NCBI GenBank assembly: GCA_949299115.1
Contig: CASFZH010000001.1
Location: forward strand, 1 to 64,000
Direction: 5' to 3'
Source of the DNA: an uncultured Helicobacter sp.
GTDB lineage: Bacteria > Campylobacterota > Campylobacteria > Campylobacterales > Helicobacteraceae
Length of the DNA: 64,000 nt
In this document: positions 1 through 7,802 of the stretch, piece by piece
Layout of the letters: each line of letters opens with the position of its first letter
Numbering within the stretch: the first letter of the stretch is position 1
Made by a program: the position numbers and the translations under genes
Notes under the pieces: model-generated
Database searches by the model: none
Told to the model about the DNA's origin: nothing
What the model saw: only the letters and a program-made list of their open reading frames with translations

Positions 1-99
1 ATTTTTCATTTTTGTAGTATTTTGGATAAGTCCTAGCATATCACTCACGATATGTTGTGGGGTAAAAACCTGCCCCAGATTTGCTACGTCAAGATTCAT
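1..99 (-). CDS. DNA N6-adenine methyltransferase-like protein, N-terminus only
   Basis: An ATG at 99 opens a frame of 33 codons that runs off the left end of the window. It includes GQVFTP followed by HIVSDMLGL, which resembles the N-terminal motif of class I N-6 adenine DNA methylases (the F-T/Y-P region that precedes the SAM-binding domain). A weak purine-rich stretch lies about 10 bases upstream of the ATG. The gene diverges from the flagellar gene at 435. Only the N-terminus is visible, so specificity and intactness cannot be judged. Confidence 0.6.
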   Translation of the reverse strand, partial: MNLDVANLGQVFTPQHIVSDMLGLIQNTTKMKN

Positions 100-370
100 A
101 GAAATACTTTCTGTAAATTGTGAATGGCATTATTTCAAGCTTGAAATGTACCCTTGCTTTCTCAAAAAATACTAACTATTCTATATATTTTATATAGTTT
201 GATTTTACATAATTTGGAATACTACCAACAATATAATCAGCTTGAGATTTTCATGCCACGATTCTTATTTATATTTGTAGTAAAACCTTGTATTTCTAGT
301 TTAAAACTATGACATTGTAGCAAATTTATTCAAAATTATTGGAGATTACAATACGATTATATTAGAGTTT

Positions 371-385
371 TGGCACGCAATTTGC
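371..385 (+). promoter_or_regulatory. Sigma-54 promoter of the FlgE-family gene
   Basis: TGGCAC at 371-376 and TTGC at 382-385 give the -24/-12 layout of an RpoN promoter: the GG at 372-373 and the GC at 384-385 are 12 bases apart, and the match to the consensus is nearly perfect. Transcription would start near 397, about 38 bases before the ATG at 435. In Helicobacter and Campylobacter, RpoN drives the middle flagellar genes, including hook genes, which fits the gene downstream. Confidence 0.9.
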
Positions 386-434
386 TGATATATTTTCAGA
401 AAAACTTTGGATAAATATATGCAGGAGGCATTTC

Positions 435-2237
435 ATGAATGATACGATGTTAAATGCTGTAAGTGGTATAAAGACACATCAATTTGGGCTTGATAGCATT
501 TCTAACAACATTGCCAACGTAAACACTGTAGGTTACAAGGCAAACGACCCAGAATTTAAAACACTTTTTTCTCGTAGTATGGATTCCATGAATGCTTCTA
601 CCGTAACAAATAATGATTTTAGCTATGGAGTAACAGGAGCAAGTAACAACGTTATCACAAAAATGGGGAATCTTAAGAAATCTGATAGTGAAACAAGTGT
701 AGCTTATACGGGAAAAGGTTGGTTTGTTGTTGGTAAAAATAAAGAGGGGCAATTTGAAATTAGCGAAGATAATTTTAATGTAAGCGATGAAAATTATTTT
801 ACAAAAAATGGGGATTTTACCATAGATTCTGAAGGATATTTGGTAAATTCTGAAGGGTATTATTTATATGGAGTGAATCTTGGAAAAATAAAAGATAATA
901 GCTTCAAAGCTTCTCAAGATCCAGAGCAAGATTATAAAGAATTAGCTAAAGGTGTGATGAAACCAATATCTATTCCACCACAAATTAGCTATCAACCCGT
1001 TGAAACGACTAGAGTTGACTTGAGTGTTAATCTTAATCGTACAGGTGAATTAAAAAATGTAGTAGCTGCTTACACAAGTAAGGGAATTTTTAATGAAGCG
1101 GGCTTTTTTAATCAAGACTTTAATGCTTTGGCTAATCGTGATGGCGATATGATACGTCCAGACACTTTCTCAAAAGCAGATATTGAGGTAACAATGCCTG
1201 ATGGGACAGTGCAGATTGCACACTATGAGTATGGAGACGGAACATCATCACAGGGGAAATTCCATACTATAGGGCAACTGCAATATCTCATTAAAAGAGA
1301 TACAGGTTTAGACTTAGAGCTTAATCGCGGACCAAATGGTGTTATTGACCCAAAAGGTGTGCTTGTTTTGAAAAATAATACGAATACTCCCGTTAAAGTT
1401 AAAGTAAGTGGGAATTTTTTTGAGCGACTACACATTACAGGTGAGATGGAAAATATGGGTCCAAAAGATTATATAGCGGGAACTAATTTGGCAGTGCCAA
1501 GTTTTACTAATACTACCGAAATCTTTGATACAAGTGGTAAAAAATATGCACTTCATAATGAATATTATCTTGTGAATTCGGGAGATTTAGAAGGAAGTCA
1601 GCAAACCCCAGAAACATGGAATGTTCGGAGTTATATCCATGAGTTTTCCGGCGAACGTATGCTTGTAAGCAGTGAAATCAAAGAAGGTAAAATATTTTTT
1701 GATAGAGATGGTAAGGCGAGTGCTGATGATATAGATGTCCCATTTTTAGGACAAAAGAATGTGAAGCTTACGCTTTCAAGAAGCACAAATCATGCTTATA
1801 CAGAATCAGGAGTTAATAATACTGAACAAGATGGTAAAAATCGTGGTGAGAAATCTAATATTCGAATTAATAATGATGGCATTATTTCTGTAACTTTTAC
1901 AAATGGACAAACTGAAGCCATAGGACGTGTTGGTTTAGCGATGTTTGCAAATGATCAAGGCTTAAAGAAAGTTGGAGGTAATCTTTTTGCACTCAATCCA
2001 TCGACAGTAAATGGAGAAACCACACAATTAAGTGGGAATCCGAAGCTTGTATGGGACGAATCTTCTAATTTGAAACAAGGTAAAATATTGCAGGGCTATG
2101 TTGAAACAAGTAATGTTGATGTAGCCGATGCTCTAACAAACCTTATTTTAATGCAAAGAGGCTACTCTATGAATGCTAAGGCTTTTACAACTTCGGATGA
2201 TTTAATTAAAGAAGCAATAGCACTAAAACGTGCATAA
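435..2237 (+). CDS. flgE: FlgE-family flagellar hook protein (second FlgE-type paralogue)
   Basis: This 600-residue protein belongs to the flagellar rod/hook/filament axial family. The N-terminus has the D0 signature (MLNAVSGI, then the block around SNNIANVNTVGYKA) and the C-terminus has the matching coiled segment (SNVDVADALTNLI and MQRGYSMNAKAF). The middle holds the variable hook domains. The length is closer to the shorter of the two FlgE-type proteins of H. pylori (about 600 residues) than to the 718-residue main hook protein, so it may be the FlgE homologue rather than the hook subunit itself. It sits alone, with an AGGAGG ribosome site at 423-428, a sigma-54 promoter in front and a hairpin terminator behind. 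Confidence 0.88.
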   Translation: MNDTMLNAVSGIKTHQFGLDSISNNIANVNTVGYKANDPEFKTLFSRSMDSMNASTVTNNDFSYGVTGASNNVITKMGNLKKSDSETSVAYTGKGWFVVGKNKEGQFEISEDNFNVSDENYFTKNGDFTIDSEGYLVNSEGYYLYGVNLGKIKDNSFKASQDPEQDYKELAKGVMKPISIPPQISYQPVETTRVDLSVNLNRTGELKNVVAAYTSKGIFNEAGFFNQDFNALANRDGDMIRPDTFSKADIEVTMPDGTVQIAHYEYGDGTSSQGKFHTIGQLQYLIKRDTGLDLELNRGPNGVIDPKGVLVLKNNTNTPVKVKVSGNFFERLHITGEMENMGPKDYIAGTNLAVPSFTNTTEIFDTSGKKYALHNEYYLVNSGDLEGSQQTPETWNVRSYIHEFSGERMLVSSEIKEGKIFFDRDGKASADDIDVPFLGQKNVKLTLSRSTNHAYTESGVNNTEQDGKNRGEKSNIRINNDGIISVTFTNGQTEAIGRVGLAMFANDQGLKKVGGNLFALNPSTVNGETTQLSGNPKLVWDESSNLKQGKILQGYVETSNVDVADALTNLILMQRGYSMNAKAFTTSDDLIKEAIALKRA

Positions 2238-2241
2238 TAAT

Positions 2242-2283
2242 ACTATCATATTGATATTTATAATAATATGATAGTCTTTTATT
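2242..2283 (+). terminator. Rho-independent terminator after flgE
   Basis: An 11-bp perfect stem (ACTATCATATT at 2242-2252 and its complement at 2265-2275) with a 12-base loop is followed by CTTTTATTATT. It begins just past the stop codon of the hook gene and faces the convergent ferritin gene. Confidence 0.8.
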
Positions 2284-2379
2284 ATTATAAAGAGCTAGAA
2301 TCTACTATAGTGTAAGATATGCTTTCTATCGAAGAAAGTTGTTTGTATTTCTCGATAAGTTAGTAGAATAATGTTGTGA

Positions 2380-2874
2380 CTATTTGCCACTTAAGCTTTT
2401 GATGTATTGATCTGCTAGGTATAATCCATTACTTTGTTCACCAATGAGCTTAATTTTATCAACAATTCCTCTAAATAAAGCCTCTTCTTCATGTTGTTCG
2501 GCAACATACCACTGTAAAAAATTGAATGTTGAATAATCTTTTTGTTCAAGCATAAAACTTACTAATTCGTTAATTGACTGTGTAATAGATATTTCATGTT
2601 GATATGTTTTTTCAAATACATCAAGTAGACTTTTAAAGTTAGATTCTGGTTTTTCAATGCTTTGTAGCTCTACCGTGGAATCTGTTTCATTCAAATAGGT
2701 AATAAGCTTTTTAGCATGATCGCTTTCTTGTCCGGCATGTTCAAATAAGAATTTACCGGCACCATCGAATCTATTGTTGAAACACCATGAACTCATGCTA
2801 AGATATAAATTTGATGCAAACATTTCTTTTGCAACTTGGTCATTAAGCCTTTTAATAACATCTTTTGATAACAT
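2380..2874 (-). CDS. ftn: Non-haem ferritin (iron storage)
   Basis: This 164-residue ferritin oxidises Fe(II) and stores it as a mineral in the 24-mer shell. The ferroxidase ligands are visible: E17, E50 and H53 (in HAGQESDHAKK), with further acidic ligands in the second helix pair and the EQHEEEALF helix near the end. Length and sequence style match the Helicobacter Pfr/Ftn type, and no haem-binding bacterioferritin features were seen. The start has a good AAGGAG site 8 bases upstream. The gene stands alone, convergent with the hook gene, and has a strong promoter overlapped by a Fur-like palindrome. Confidence 0.93.
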   Translation of the reverse strand: MLSKDVIKRLNDQVAKEMFASNLYLSMSSWCFNNRFDGAGKFLFEHAGQESDHAKKLITYLNETDSTVELQSIEKPESNFKSLLDVFEKTYQHEISITQSINELVSFMLEQKDYSTFNFLQWYVAEQHEEEALFRGIVDKIKLIGEQSNGLYLADQYIKSLSGK

Positions 2875-2919
2875 AATAAACTCCTTGAATAATTGTTGTG
2901 TTAATTTTTGGAATTAACT

Positions 2920-2953
2920 TTATCATTATAATTAATAAAATGATAATTGTCAA
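2920..2953 (-). promoter_or_regulatory. Consensus ferritin promoter overlapped by a Fur-like palindrome
   Basis: On the minus strand TTGACA (2948-2953) and TATAAT (2925-2930) are separated by exactly 17 bases, a perfect sigma-70 promoter. An inverted repeat TTATCATT (2920-2927) / AATGATAA (2939-2946) spans the -10 element and spacer, and GATAAT-like half-sites recur, as in Fur operators. Regulation of pfr by Fur is established in H. pylori. Binding at this site is inferred. Confidence 0.75.
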
Positions 2954-3035
2954 GATAAAATTATATAAATTATTAAAAATTAATATAAATGATAAACTAT
3001 ACGCTTAACCGTTTATTGGTCTGCTACATTCTCTC

Positions 3036-3731
3036 ATGTTTAACATGCACGGCGAAACATGTTATATTTATGTAGATATTGCTACACAAGATATAAGCTT
3101 AAGTAAGCCTAGCGATATTGGTGTAAAATGGCGTAAAGTCTTGATTAGTAGTAGCATAGATAATAATAATGTAGCTCCTAGTAGAGATTCTTTAACAAAA
3201 GTATGGTTTGTTGAGGACGGCTATGAGATAGGACAAGGTAAATTAGATTTAAGCAATAGAATGGATAACTATCAATTAGGCTATTTTCTAGTAAATAACA
3301 ACAATTTAGATACTATCTATAATTTTGCAGATTATCCAAGAATAGAATACATGTTTAAGGCTTTAAACCTTGTAGCATTTGAGAATTTCTCTGTATTCCA
3401 AAAGATAGATGATTATACATTCAAGATTAGAGGCGATATGCGAGGCTATTTCATGCGAATATTTAGGAATGAAAGAGAGGATATAGACAATACACGAATA
3501 TTCTATGAGTTACAAAATCCTGCTTTACCAAATATAACAGGTAGGTCTATCATAGAATATTCAAGAAATAGTGGATATGGTGGCTGGGCTGTTTCTTTAA
3601 TGCCAAAAGGCAGCGAAGGACAAAATGCAGATAATCTCTTTTCTGCTAAAAATTCAAGTCCAATTTATACAGATTCTCATAACGATGTAACGCCTTATAA
3701 TTTTAATGTGAATTTACTTGTTAAGGTGTGA
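3036..3731 (+). CDS. Phage-structural-like protein, probably truncated at its N-terminus
   Basis: The frame encodes 231 residues rich in Asn, Tyr and Asp, ending in a beta-rich segment. The style recalls phage tail or fibre proteins, but no named family was recognised. The open frame continues upstream to 3009 without a start codon or ribosome site (a stop lies at 3006-3008), and the residues there read on smoothly. This suggests the 5' part was lost, leaving a C-terminal remnant. The neighbours are an SSB and tiny phage-type genes on the other strand, consistent with a prophage or plasmid relic. Confidence 0.45.
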   Translation: MFNMHGETCYIYVDIATQDISLSKPSDIGVKWRKVLISSSIDNNNVAPSRDSLTKVWFVEDGYEIGQGKLDLSNRMDNYQLGYFLVNNNNLDTIYNFADYPRIEYMFKALNLVAFENFSVFQKIDDYTFKIRGDMRGYFMRIFRNEREDIDNTRIFYELQNPALPNITGRSIIEYSRNSGYGGWAVSLMPKGSEGQNADNLFSAKNSSPIYTDSHNDVTPYNFNVNLLVKV

Positions 3732-3892
3732 TTGTAGTTTTATAAGATATGCAATGATTGAAAAAAGGTTATAATAAACCTCAATTTTATAGAATCTATA
3801 AAGAAATATCAAATTTGATTATGTATTTAAGAAAGAAAGCTATATGACCTCCTTTCCTATCTCTAGCAAATAGAAAAGTACATCAATTATTT

Positions 3893-3958
3893 TTAATACA
3901 TTCTGTTAAAAAGTAGTATAATTAACAAAATTATTGTTATAATTAACTTATAGTTCAT
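3893..3958 (-). CDS. Candidate 21-residue hydrophobic peptide
   Basis: An ATG at 3958 is preceded by a strong AAAGGAGG site at 6 bases spacing. It opens a 21-codon frame that is nearly all Ile, Leu and Thr after a short MNYK start and ends with a basic/aromatic tail. The same ribosome-site-to-start arrangement (GGAGGTTTATATG) is used by the 46-residue gene at 5251. It could be a small membrane peptide, possibly toxin-like, or a vestigial leader. There is no independent proof of translation. Confidence 0.35.
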   Translation of the reverse strand: MNYKLIITIILLIILLFNRMY

Positions 3959-4003
3959 ATAAACCTCCTTTCAAGCCTTACCGCTAGAAAGCAAGGTAAA
4001 TTT

Positions 4004-4039
4004 GCCCGATTAGGTTTGCCGACTTAATCGGGCTTTTTT
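4004..4039 (+). terminator. Hairpin terminator in the phage-like islet
   Basis: GCCCGATTA at 4004-4012 pairs with its near-complement at 4025-4033 and is followed directly by TTTTTTATT. It is GC-rich in an AT-rich setting. It lies 270 bases after the tail-like gene on the plus strand. No plus-strand gene is seen between them, so a short untranslated RNA ending here is possible. Confidence 0.7.
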
Positions 4040-4054
4040 ATTGTATCAAAAATA

Positions 4055-4234
4055 TTAATTTTTATTTCTGTTTCTGTTGTAATTATTAATCCTTTTTTTA
4101 AGTTTTCTTTCTCTTTTTTCTTGTGCTTTTTGTAATGCTAGTTCTTTTTCTTGTTGTGTTTGCGTATCTTTTGGAATATCTAATAAGCAAGTAGCAAGAA
4201 TGCTTCTACAAAATATCTCTTGTTGTTTTGTCAT
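4055..4234 (-). CDS. Small basic hypothetical protein (59 aa)
   Basis: A 59-residue frame follows the 65-residue gene, starting with ATG at 4234. The N-terminal half has a hydrophobic patch with two cysteines. The C-terminal half is an amphipathic Gln/Glu/Lys helix ending in an Arg/Lys/Asn-rich tail. It is the last gene of the minus-strand phage-like cluster, 21 bases after its neighbour, and is followed by the hairpin at 4004-4039. No family was recognised. Confidence 0.4.
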   Translation of the reverse strand: MTKQQEIFCRSILATCLLDIPKDTQTQQEKELALQKAQEKRERKLKKRINNYNRNRNKN

Positions 4235-4255
4235 TGTTTTTTCTTATAAGCTTGT

Positions 4256-4453
4256 TTAAAATAAAAATCTTTCTTTGTTTTTAGATTCTAATTGTTTTTT
4301 CACTCTCTCTAGCTCTTGTAAAAGCTTGTCATATTTCTTTTTCTCTATAATGATAAATTCTCTTTTTTGAGTTTTAAAATCTACTATTTTTTTGACACGA
4401 TGTAGTGATATATAGTTATAATGATATTGGTTATATTCTACTTGTAATTCCAT
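4256..4453 (-). CDS. Hypothetical small coiled-coil protein (65 aa)
   Basis: The 65-residue product has a Tyr-rich N-terminus followed by a predicted helix rich in Lys and Glu (around residues 36-60). It starts 14 bases after the SSB stop codon and so belongs to the same operon. The function is unknown. Position and size are typical of accessory genes in phage or conjugative-element early operons. Confidence 0.5.
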   Translation of the reverse strand: MELQVEYNQYHYNYISLHRVKKIVDFKTQKREFIIIEKKKYDKLLQELERVKKQLESKNKERFLF

Positions 4454-4467
4454 TTAAACATCTCAAC

Positions 4468-5118
4468 CTAAAAATTAATATCTTGTAAATCATAAGTCAT
4501 AGCGTTGTGATAAGCTTGTTGTAGTTTGGCATTATGCTGTATTTGCTGTTTTTCTTGCTTTTCTTGTTGAAATTCCTCATGCAATGCTTGTGTTTGCATA
4601 GCGATATTTTGTTGTATCATATCTTGCTGATAATATGGGTTAGCAGAATAAGCTTGTGAATGTGAAGCAGTTTGATTCTGTAATACATTATTATTTGGAG
4701 CTTGTGGAATATTCTGTTTTATGTTGTTTTGTTGTGTTTTTCTATTAACAAACTCTAAATTTTGATTCTGTAATACATTGTTTTGATTGTGTGTGTCTTT
4801 ATTGTTAAAAAACTCTAATTTCTCAACAATTACGCTGTGTTTATGAATCGTATCGCCTCTTTTATTCTTAAAACTATCAAAATATAATCGCCCATCAATC
4901 ATAACACGAGAGCCTTTGTGTAAAAACTGACTTGCAATTTCTGCATTTTTACCAAAGGTTTTACACTCAATGTAACACACTTCATTTTCTATATTGCCAT
5001 TACCATTTTTAAATTTTCTACTTATTGCTAAATCAAAATTCGCACATGCTAAACCTGTGTTTAAATAATGAATTTCTACATCTTTTGTTAAATTCCCTGT
5101 TGCTATGAATTTATTCAT
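4468..5118 (-). CDS. ssb: Single-stranded DNA-binding protein, element-encoded type
   Basis: The N-terminal ~105 residues are an OB-fold SSB: MNKFIATGNLTKDVEI, then NFDLAISRKF, the YIECKTFGKNAE block and KGSRVMIDGRL. A long Gln/Asn-rich linker (about 110-205) follows, and the tail ends DLQDINF, a weaker version of the acidic DDDIPF tip that recruits partners. The setting among tiny membrane-protein genes, rather than beside rpsF/rpsR, argues for a phage or plasmid SSB and not the housekeeping copy. Its ATG overlaps the stop of the upstream 46-residue gene, implying translational coupling. Confidence 0.88.
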   Translation of the reverse strand: MNKFIATGNLTKDVEIHYLNTGLACANFDLAISRKFKNGNGNIENEVCYIECKTFGKNAEIASQFLHKGSRVMIDGRLYFDSFKNKRGDTIHKHSVIVEKLEFFNNKDTHNQNNVLQNQNLEFVNRKTQQNNIKQNIPQAPNNNVLQNQTASHSQAYSANPYYQQDMIQQNIAMQTQALHEEFQQEKQEKQQIQHNAKLQQAYHNAMTYDLQDINF

Positions 5119-5251
5119 GATTTTTTACCTCATTCTTTTTCTGTCTTTTATATTGTTTGCCTCTATACCCTGCATAATAAGCAAAACCAATTGGAATAAC
5201 TCCACAACCAACAATAAACATTATCACTGCAAATATTTGATTAAATTCCAT
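5111..5251 (-). CDS. Small single-span membrane protein (46 aa)
   Basis: The ATG at 5251 has an AGGAGG site. The product has a hydrophobic stretch of about 20 residues (roughly 6-27), the block GVIPIGFAYYAGYRGK and a Lys/Gln-rich tail. It resembles the 39-residue product just upstream (IPVAFSYYALYKVKK), so the two look like a tandem duplication. The stop codon overlaps the SSB start. The function is unknown. Confidence 0.55.
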   Translation of the reverse strand: MEFNQIFAVIMFIVGCGVIPIGFAYYAGYRGKQYKRQKKNEVKNHE

Positions 5252-5281
5252 ATAAACCTCCTTAATCTCTTAAGTTTTCTA

Positions 5282-5401
5282 TTATGTCTTTTTCCTTTTT
5301 CTGTCTTGTTTCTTAACCTTATATAAAGCGTAATAACTAAATGCCACTGGAATTAATCCCGCAATAGCAAAAAAAACTAATGCTAAAATCTGATTATTCA
5401 T
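5282..5401 (-). CDS. Small single-span membrane protein (39 aa), paralogue of the next gene
   Basis: The ATG at 5401 follows an AAGGAG site. The 39 residues comprise one hydrophobic segment, LIPVAFSYYALYKVKK, and a basic tail. Spacing to the related 46-residue gene is 30 bases. Both share the pattern I-P-x-x-F-x-Y-Y-A-x-Y before a Lys/Arg tail. No family name can be given. Confidence 0.5.
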   Translation of the reverse strand: MNNQILALVFFAIAGLIPVAFSYYALYKVKKQDRKRKKT

Positions 5402-5431
5402 TATTAATCTCCTTTTATTCTTTCTGCAAAA

Positions 5432-5614
5432 TCAAAAAATAGTATTAAGATAAATATTAAAATATAACATCAATACATATCCCATAATCGTATATTCATT
5501 GTCATGTGTAAAAGCTTATCCAACTAAACCTAAAAAAGCTACAAATAAAGCTGTTATGATATTTTTTATTAAATCCACAATCGGCTTATAATATTCTCTA
5601 TCTTTGTTATCCAT
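5432..5614 (-). pseudogene. Small membrane protein interrupted by an in-frame stop
   Basis: From ATG 5614 the frame gives 32 residues ending FVAFLGLVG, then a TAA at 5516-5518. It continues in the same frame for 27 more codons (AFTHDNEYTIMGYVL and a hydrophobic end) to a TGA at 5432. A membrane protein of about 60 residues with two hydrophobic stretches was probably broken by a single nonsense change. Translation could still yield the short form. Confidence 0.5.
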
Positions 5615-5615
5615 A

Positions 5616-5780
5616 TCACTTGTCTCTTTTATCTTTACTTTCTTGCCTCATTTTATCTAAACAATCAATTTTTATATTTACATGCATCATAAACTTTAAT
5701 ATCTGCATCACAAACTAACTCTTTATCATCATTTTTAATAAACCACTTTTTTCACATTTAAAACATTCATTCATACTCAT
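5616..5780 (-). pseudogene. Frameshifted small zinc-ribbon-like protein
   Basis: From ATG 5780 the frame reads MSMNECFKCEKSGLL. After a run of five A it shifts: adding one A restores a frame with KELVCDADIKVYDACKYKN. The result would carry Cys pairs (CxxC and later C...C) typical of a tiny zinc-binding phage protein. A further shift near 5670 would extend it to the stop at 5616. One or two homopolymer-length errors, biological or from sequencing, explain the break. Confidence 0.4.
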
Positions 5781-5813
5781 AAGTTATCCTTTAAGTTACT
5801 TTTCTTTTTAATA

Positions 5814-5923
5814 TTAATCTTTCTTATCTTTTAATTCCTTAACTTGTTTCTGTAAGTCAAATATAAATACCCTTGTATTATCAGCATACCTAATATGCAA
5901 GCCTCAAAAATAAAATCTAACAT
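5814..5923 (-). pseudogene. Frameshifted small membrane/coiled-coil protein
   Basis: From ATG 5923 a hydrophobic start (MLDFIFEACILGMLIIQG) is followed, after a shift at a GGG run, by DLQKQVKELKDKKD and a stop at 5814. The total length (110 bases) is not a multiple of three, and one extra G would join both parts into a ~36-residue protein. It is the most upstream recognisable gene of the minus-strand islet. Confidence 0.4.
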
Positions 5924-5965
5924 ATCTGTCCTTTTTTGTGCTACAATTTTATATCTTTAAAGGAT

Positions 5966-5985
5966 ACCCTCTTTTTCAAGAGGGT
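5966..5985. other. Short hairpin upstream of the phage-like cluster
   Basis: ACCCTC at 5966-5971 and GAGGGT at 5980-5985 form a 6-bp GC-rich stem followed by TTT on the plus strand. It may be a weak terminator or a leader structure of the minus-strand cluster. Nothing else was recognised between 5924 and 6330. Confidence 0.3.
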
Positions 5986-6330
5986 TTTAGGCTTAAAGCC
6001 ACTTCACAATAAATACTACAATTGCAATTATCTTAAGGGAATAATACACAATCTTTAAAATATCTATTGTTAAAGTAAGCTTTAACCTAATCTTTTTAAG
6101 TCATTAAAAAACAATTATACAATACTATATATGAAATTATTGAAGCATTAGAGGATATACTGTCTGCTTATTCTTTCCTCATTAAGATTATTGTGATCCA
6201 ATCGTTGATAGAAACTTACTATTATCTTTACTTATAATTCTGTAGGTTATCAATTATTTTTTAAACACTATAAAAACAAAAAGCAGGTGCTGTAGATTCG
6301 AATTATTTATGAGCTTCTAGATTACTTAAT

Positions 6331-7668
6331 TTAGGGCAAAAATGTATGAATGTGTGCCAATTCATTTTTTACACTTTCATCAAAATTTTCTCTTTCTTTA
6401 ATTAAAAATGTCTCTCCTCTATATAAGGCAACTTCAGCTGGACGCATACGTGAATTATAATTACTTGCCATACTATATCCGTATGCACCAGCACTGTGGA
6501 TGAGAAGCAAATCTCCACTCTCACAATGTGGTAAAATCACATCTTTTCCGATATAATCTCCACTTTCACAAATAGCACCAACAACGTCGCATTTTGTTGC
6601 TTGTTTGTTATTATCATTTTTTAAATATGAAATGTGATGGTATGCGTGGTATAGACTAGGACGCAATAAATCATTCATAGCACAATCTACTATTACAAAT
6701 CTTTTATTATATGTTGTTTTTTCACCAATAACACGTGTAAGCAACACACCGCTATTCCCAACAATGAAGCGACCCGGCTCACAAATAGCAGTTAAATCAA
6801 GAGCGTCTATTTTGCGTATAATTTGGCTAATATAATGTTGTATATTAAATATTGTTTCATTATCTTTATATTGGATTCCAAATCCACCTCCAATATCAAA
6901 GAATTTTAATGGAATATCAACTGCTTTAAGATTTTTAGCTAATTCTAAAATTTTTTGTGTTGATTCAAGTAGTGGGTCAATTTCAAGTATTTGTGACCCG
7001 ATGTGGTAATGGATTCCGATAGGATTTAAAAAATCGCTTTTATGTGCATAAAGATAAAGTTTTTTTGCATTTTCTATATCTAAACCGAATTTATTTTCAC
7101 GTAATCCCGTAGAAATATAGGGATGTGTTTTAGCATAAATATCTGGATTTACACGAATTGAAATACGTGTTCTATATTGCATATCTTTTGGCATTTTTTG
7201 GTTAAGAGGATCTGTAATTGTTTTTGGTATATGTTGTTTTTTGTATTGTTTTTTTAAGATTTTATCACCATATATTTCTTTTGTGATTTGCTCAATACGG
7301 AGTAGCTCCATTTCAGATTCCACATTAATAAATAATACACCAAGTTTAATGGCTTCTAAGATTTCATGGTCTTCTTTCCCTACGCCACTAAAAATGATTT
7401 TATATGATGGAATGCCTGCAAGTAGTGCACGTTTTACCTCATTTAAACTCACACAATCAGCACCACTACCACAATGTGCAAGTGATTTTACGACACTAAG
7501 ATTCGAATTTGCTTTTAGTGCATAACACACTAATGATTTAAAACCGCCAAAAGAATTTTTTATATTAAAGTATTGAGTTTGTATGGAATCTATATCATAG
7601 ATATAGAGCGGAGTTCCATATTGTTTTGCGAGTGTGATATAATCACATTGCGAATTAAAGTGTTGCAT
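6331..7668 (-). CDS. lysA: Diaminopimelate decarboxylase
   Basis: This PLP enzyme makes L-lysine from meso-diaminopimelate, the last step of lysine synthesis. Visible motifs are the PLP lysine in CYALKAN, HYHIGSQI, the phosphate-binding FDIGGGFGIQY, CEPGRF, and the second-subunit CESGD motif with Asp/Tyr residues near the end. At 445 residues it is about 40 longer than usual. The excess is a Lys-rich stretch around residues 132-164, between ELLRIEQ and RISIRVNPD, where most family members have only a short connection. The gene reads alone, divergent from the gene at 7803. Confidence 0.95.
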   Translation of the reverse strand: MQHFNSQCDYITLAKQYGTPLYIYDIDSIQTQYFNIKNSFGGFKSLVCYALKANSNLSVVKSLAHCGSGADCVSLNEVKRALLAGIPSYKIIFSGVGKEDHEILEAIKLGVLFINVESEMELLRIEQITKEIYGDKILKKQYKKQHIPKTITDPLNQKMPKDMQYRTRISIRVNPDIYAKTHPYISTGLRENKFGLDIENAKKLYLYAHKSDFLNPIGIHYHIGSQILEIDPLLESTQKILELAKNLKAVDIPLKFFDIGGGFGIQYKDNETIFNIQHYISQIIRKIDALDLTAICEPGRFIVGNSGVLLTRVIGEKTTYNKRFVIVDCAMNDLLRPSLYHAYHHISYLKNDNNKQATKCDVVGAICESGDYIGKDVILPHCESGDLLLIHSAGAYGYSMASNYNSRMRPAEVALYRGETFLIKERENFDESVKNELAHIHTFLP

Positions 7669-7802
7669 AATATATCCTCAACAAAGCATAACTAAGAAAA
7701 TATCATTCTACCGAATAAAAAATAATTTATCTGAAATCTCTTAAATTTTATGATAAAATAGCAAATCATTATTTTATTTTTACTTCTAAAGGGTTAAAAA
7801 AT

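Noticed and set aside
6115-6240. Frame with LYNTIYEIIEALEDIL upstream of the phage-like cluster
   Set aside because: Looks faintly coding-like, but has no start codon or ribosome site and no recognised family, so it was not annotated.
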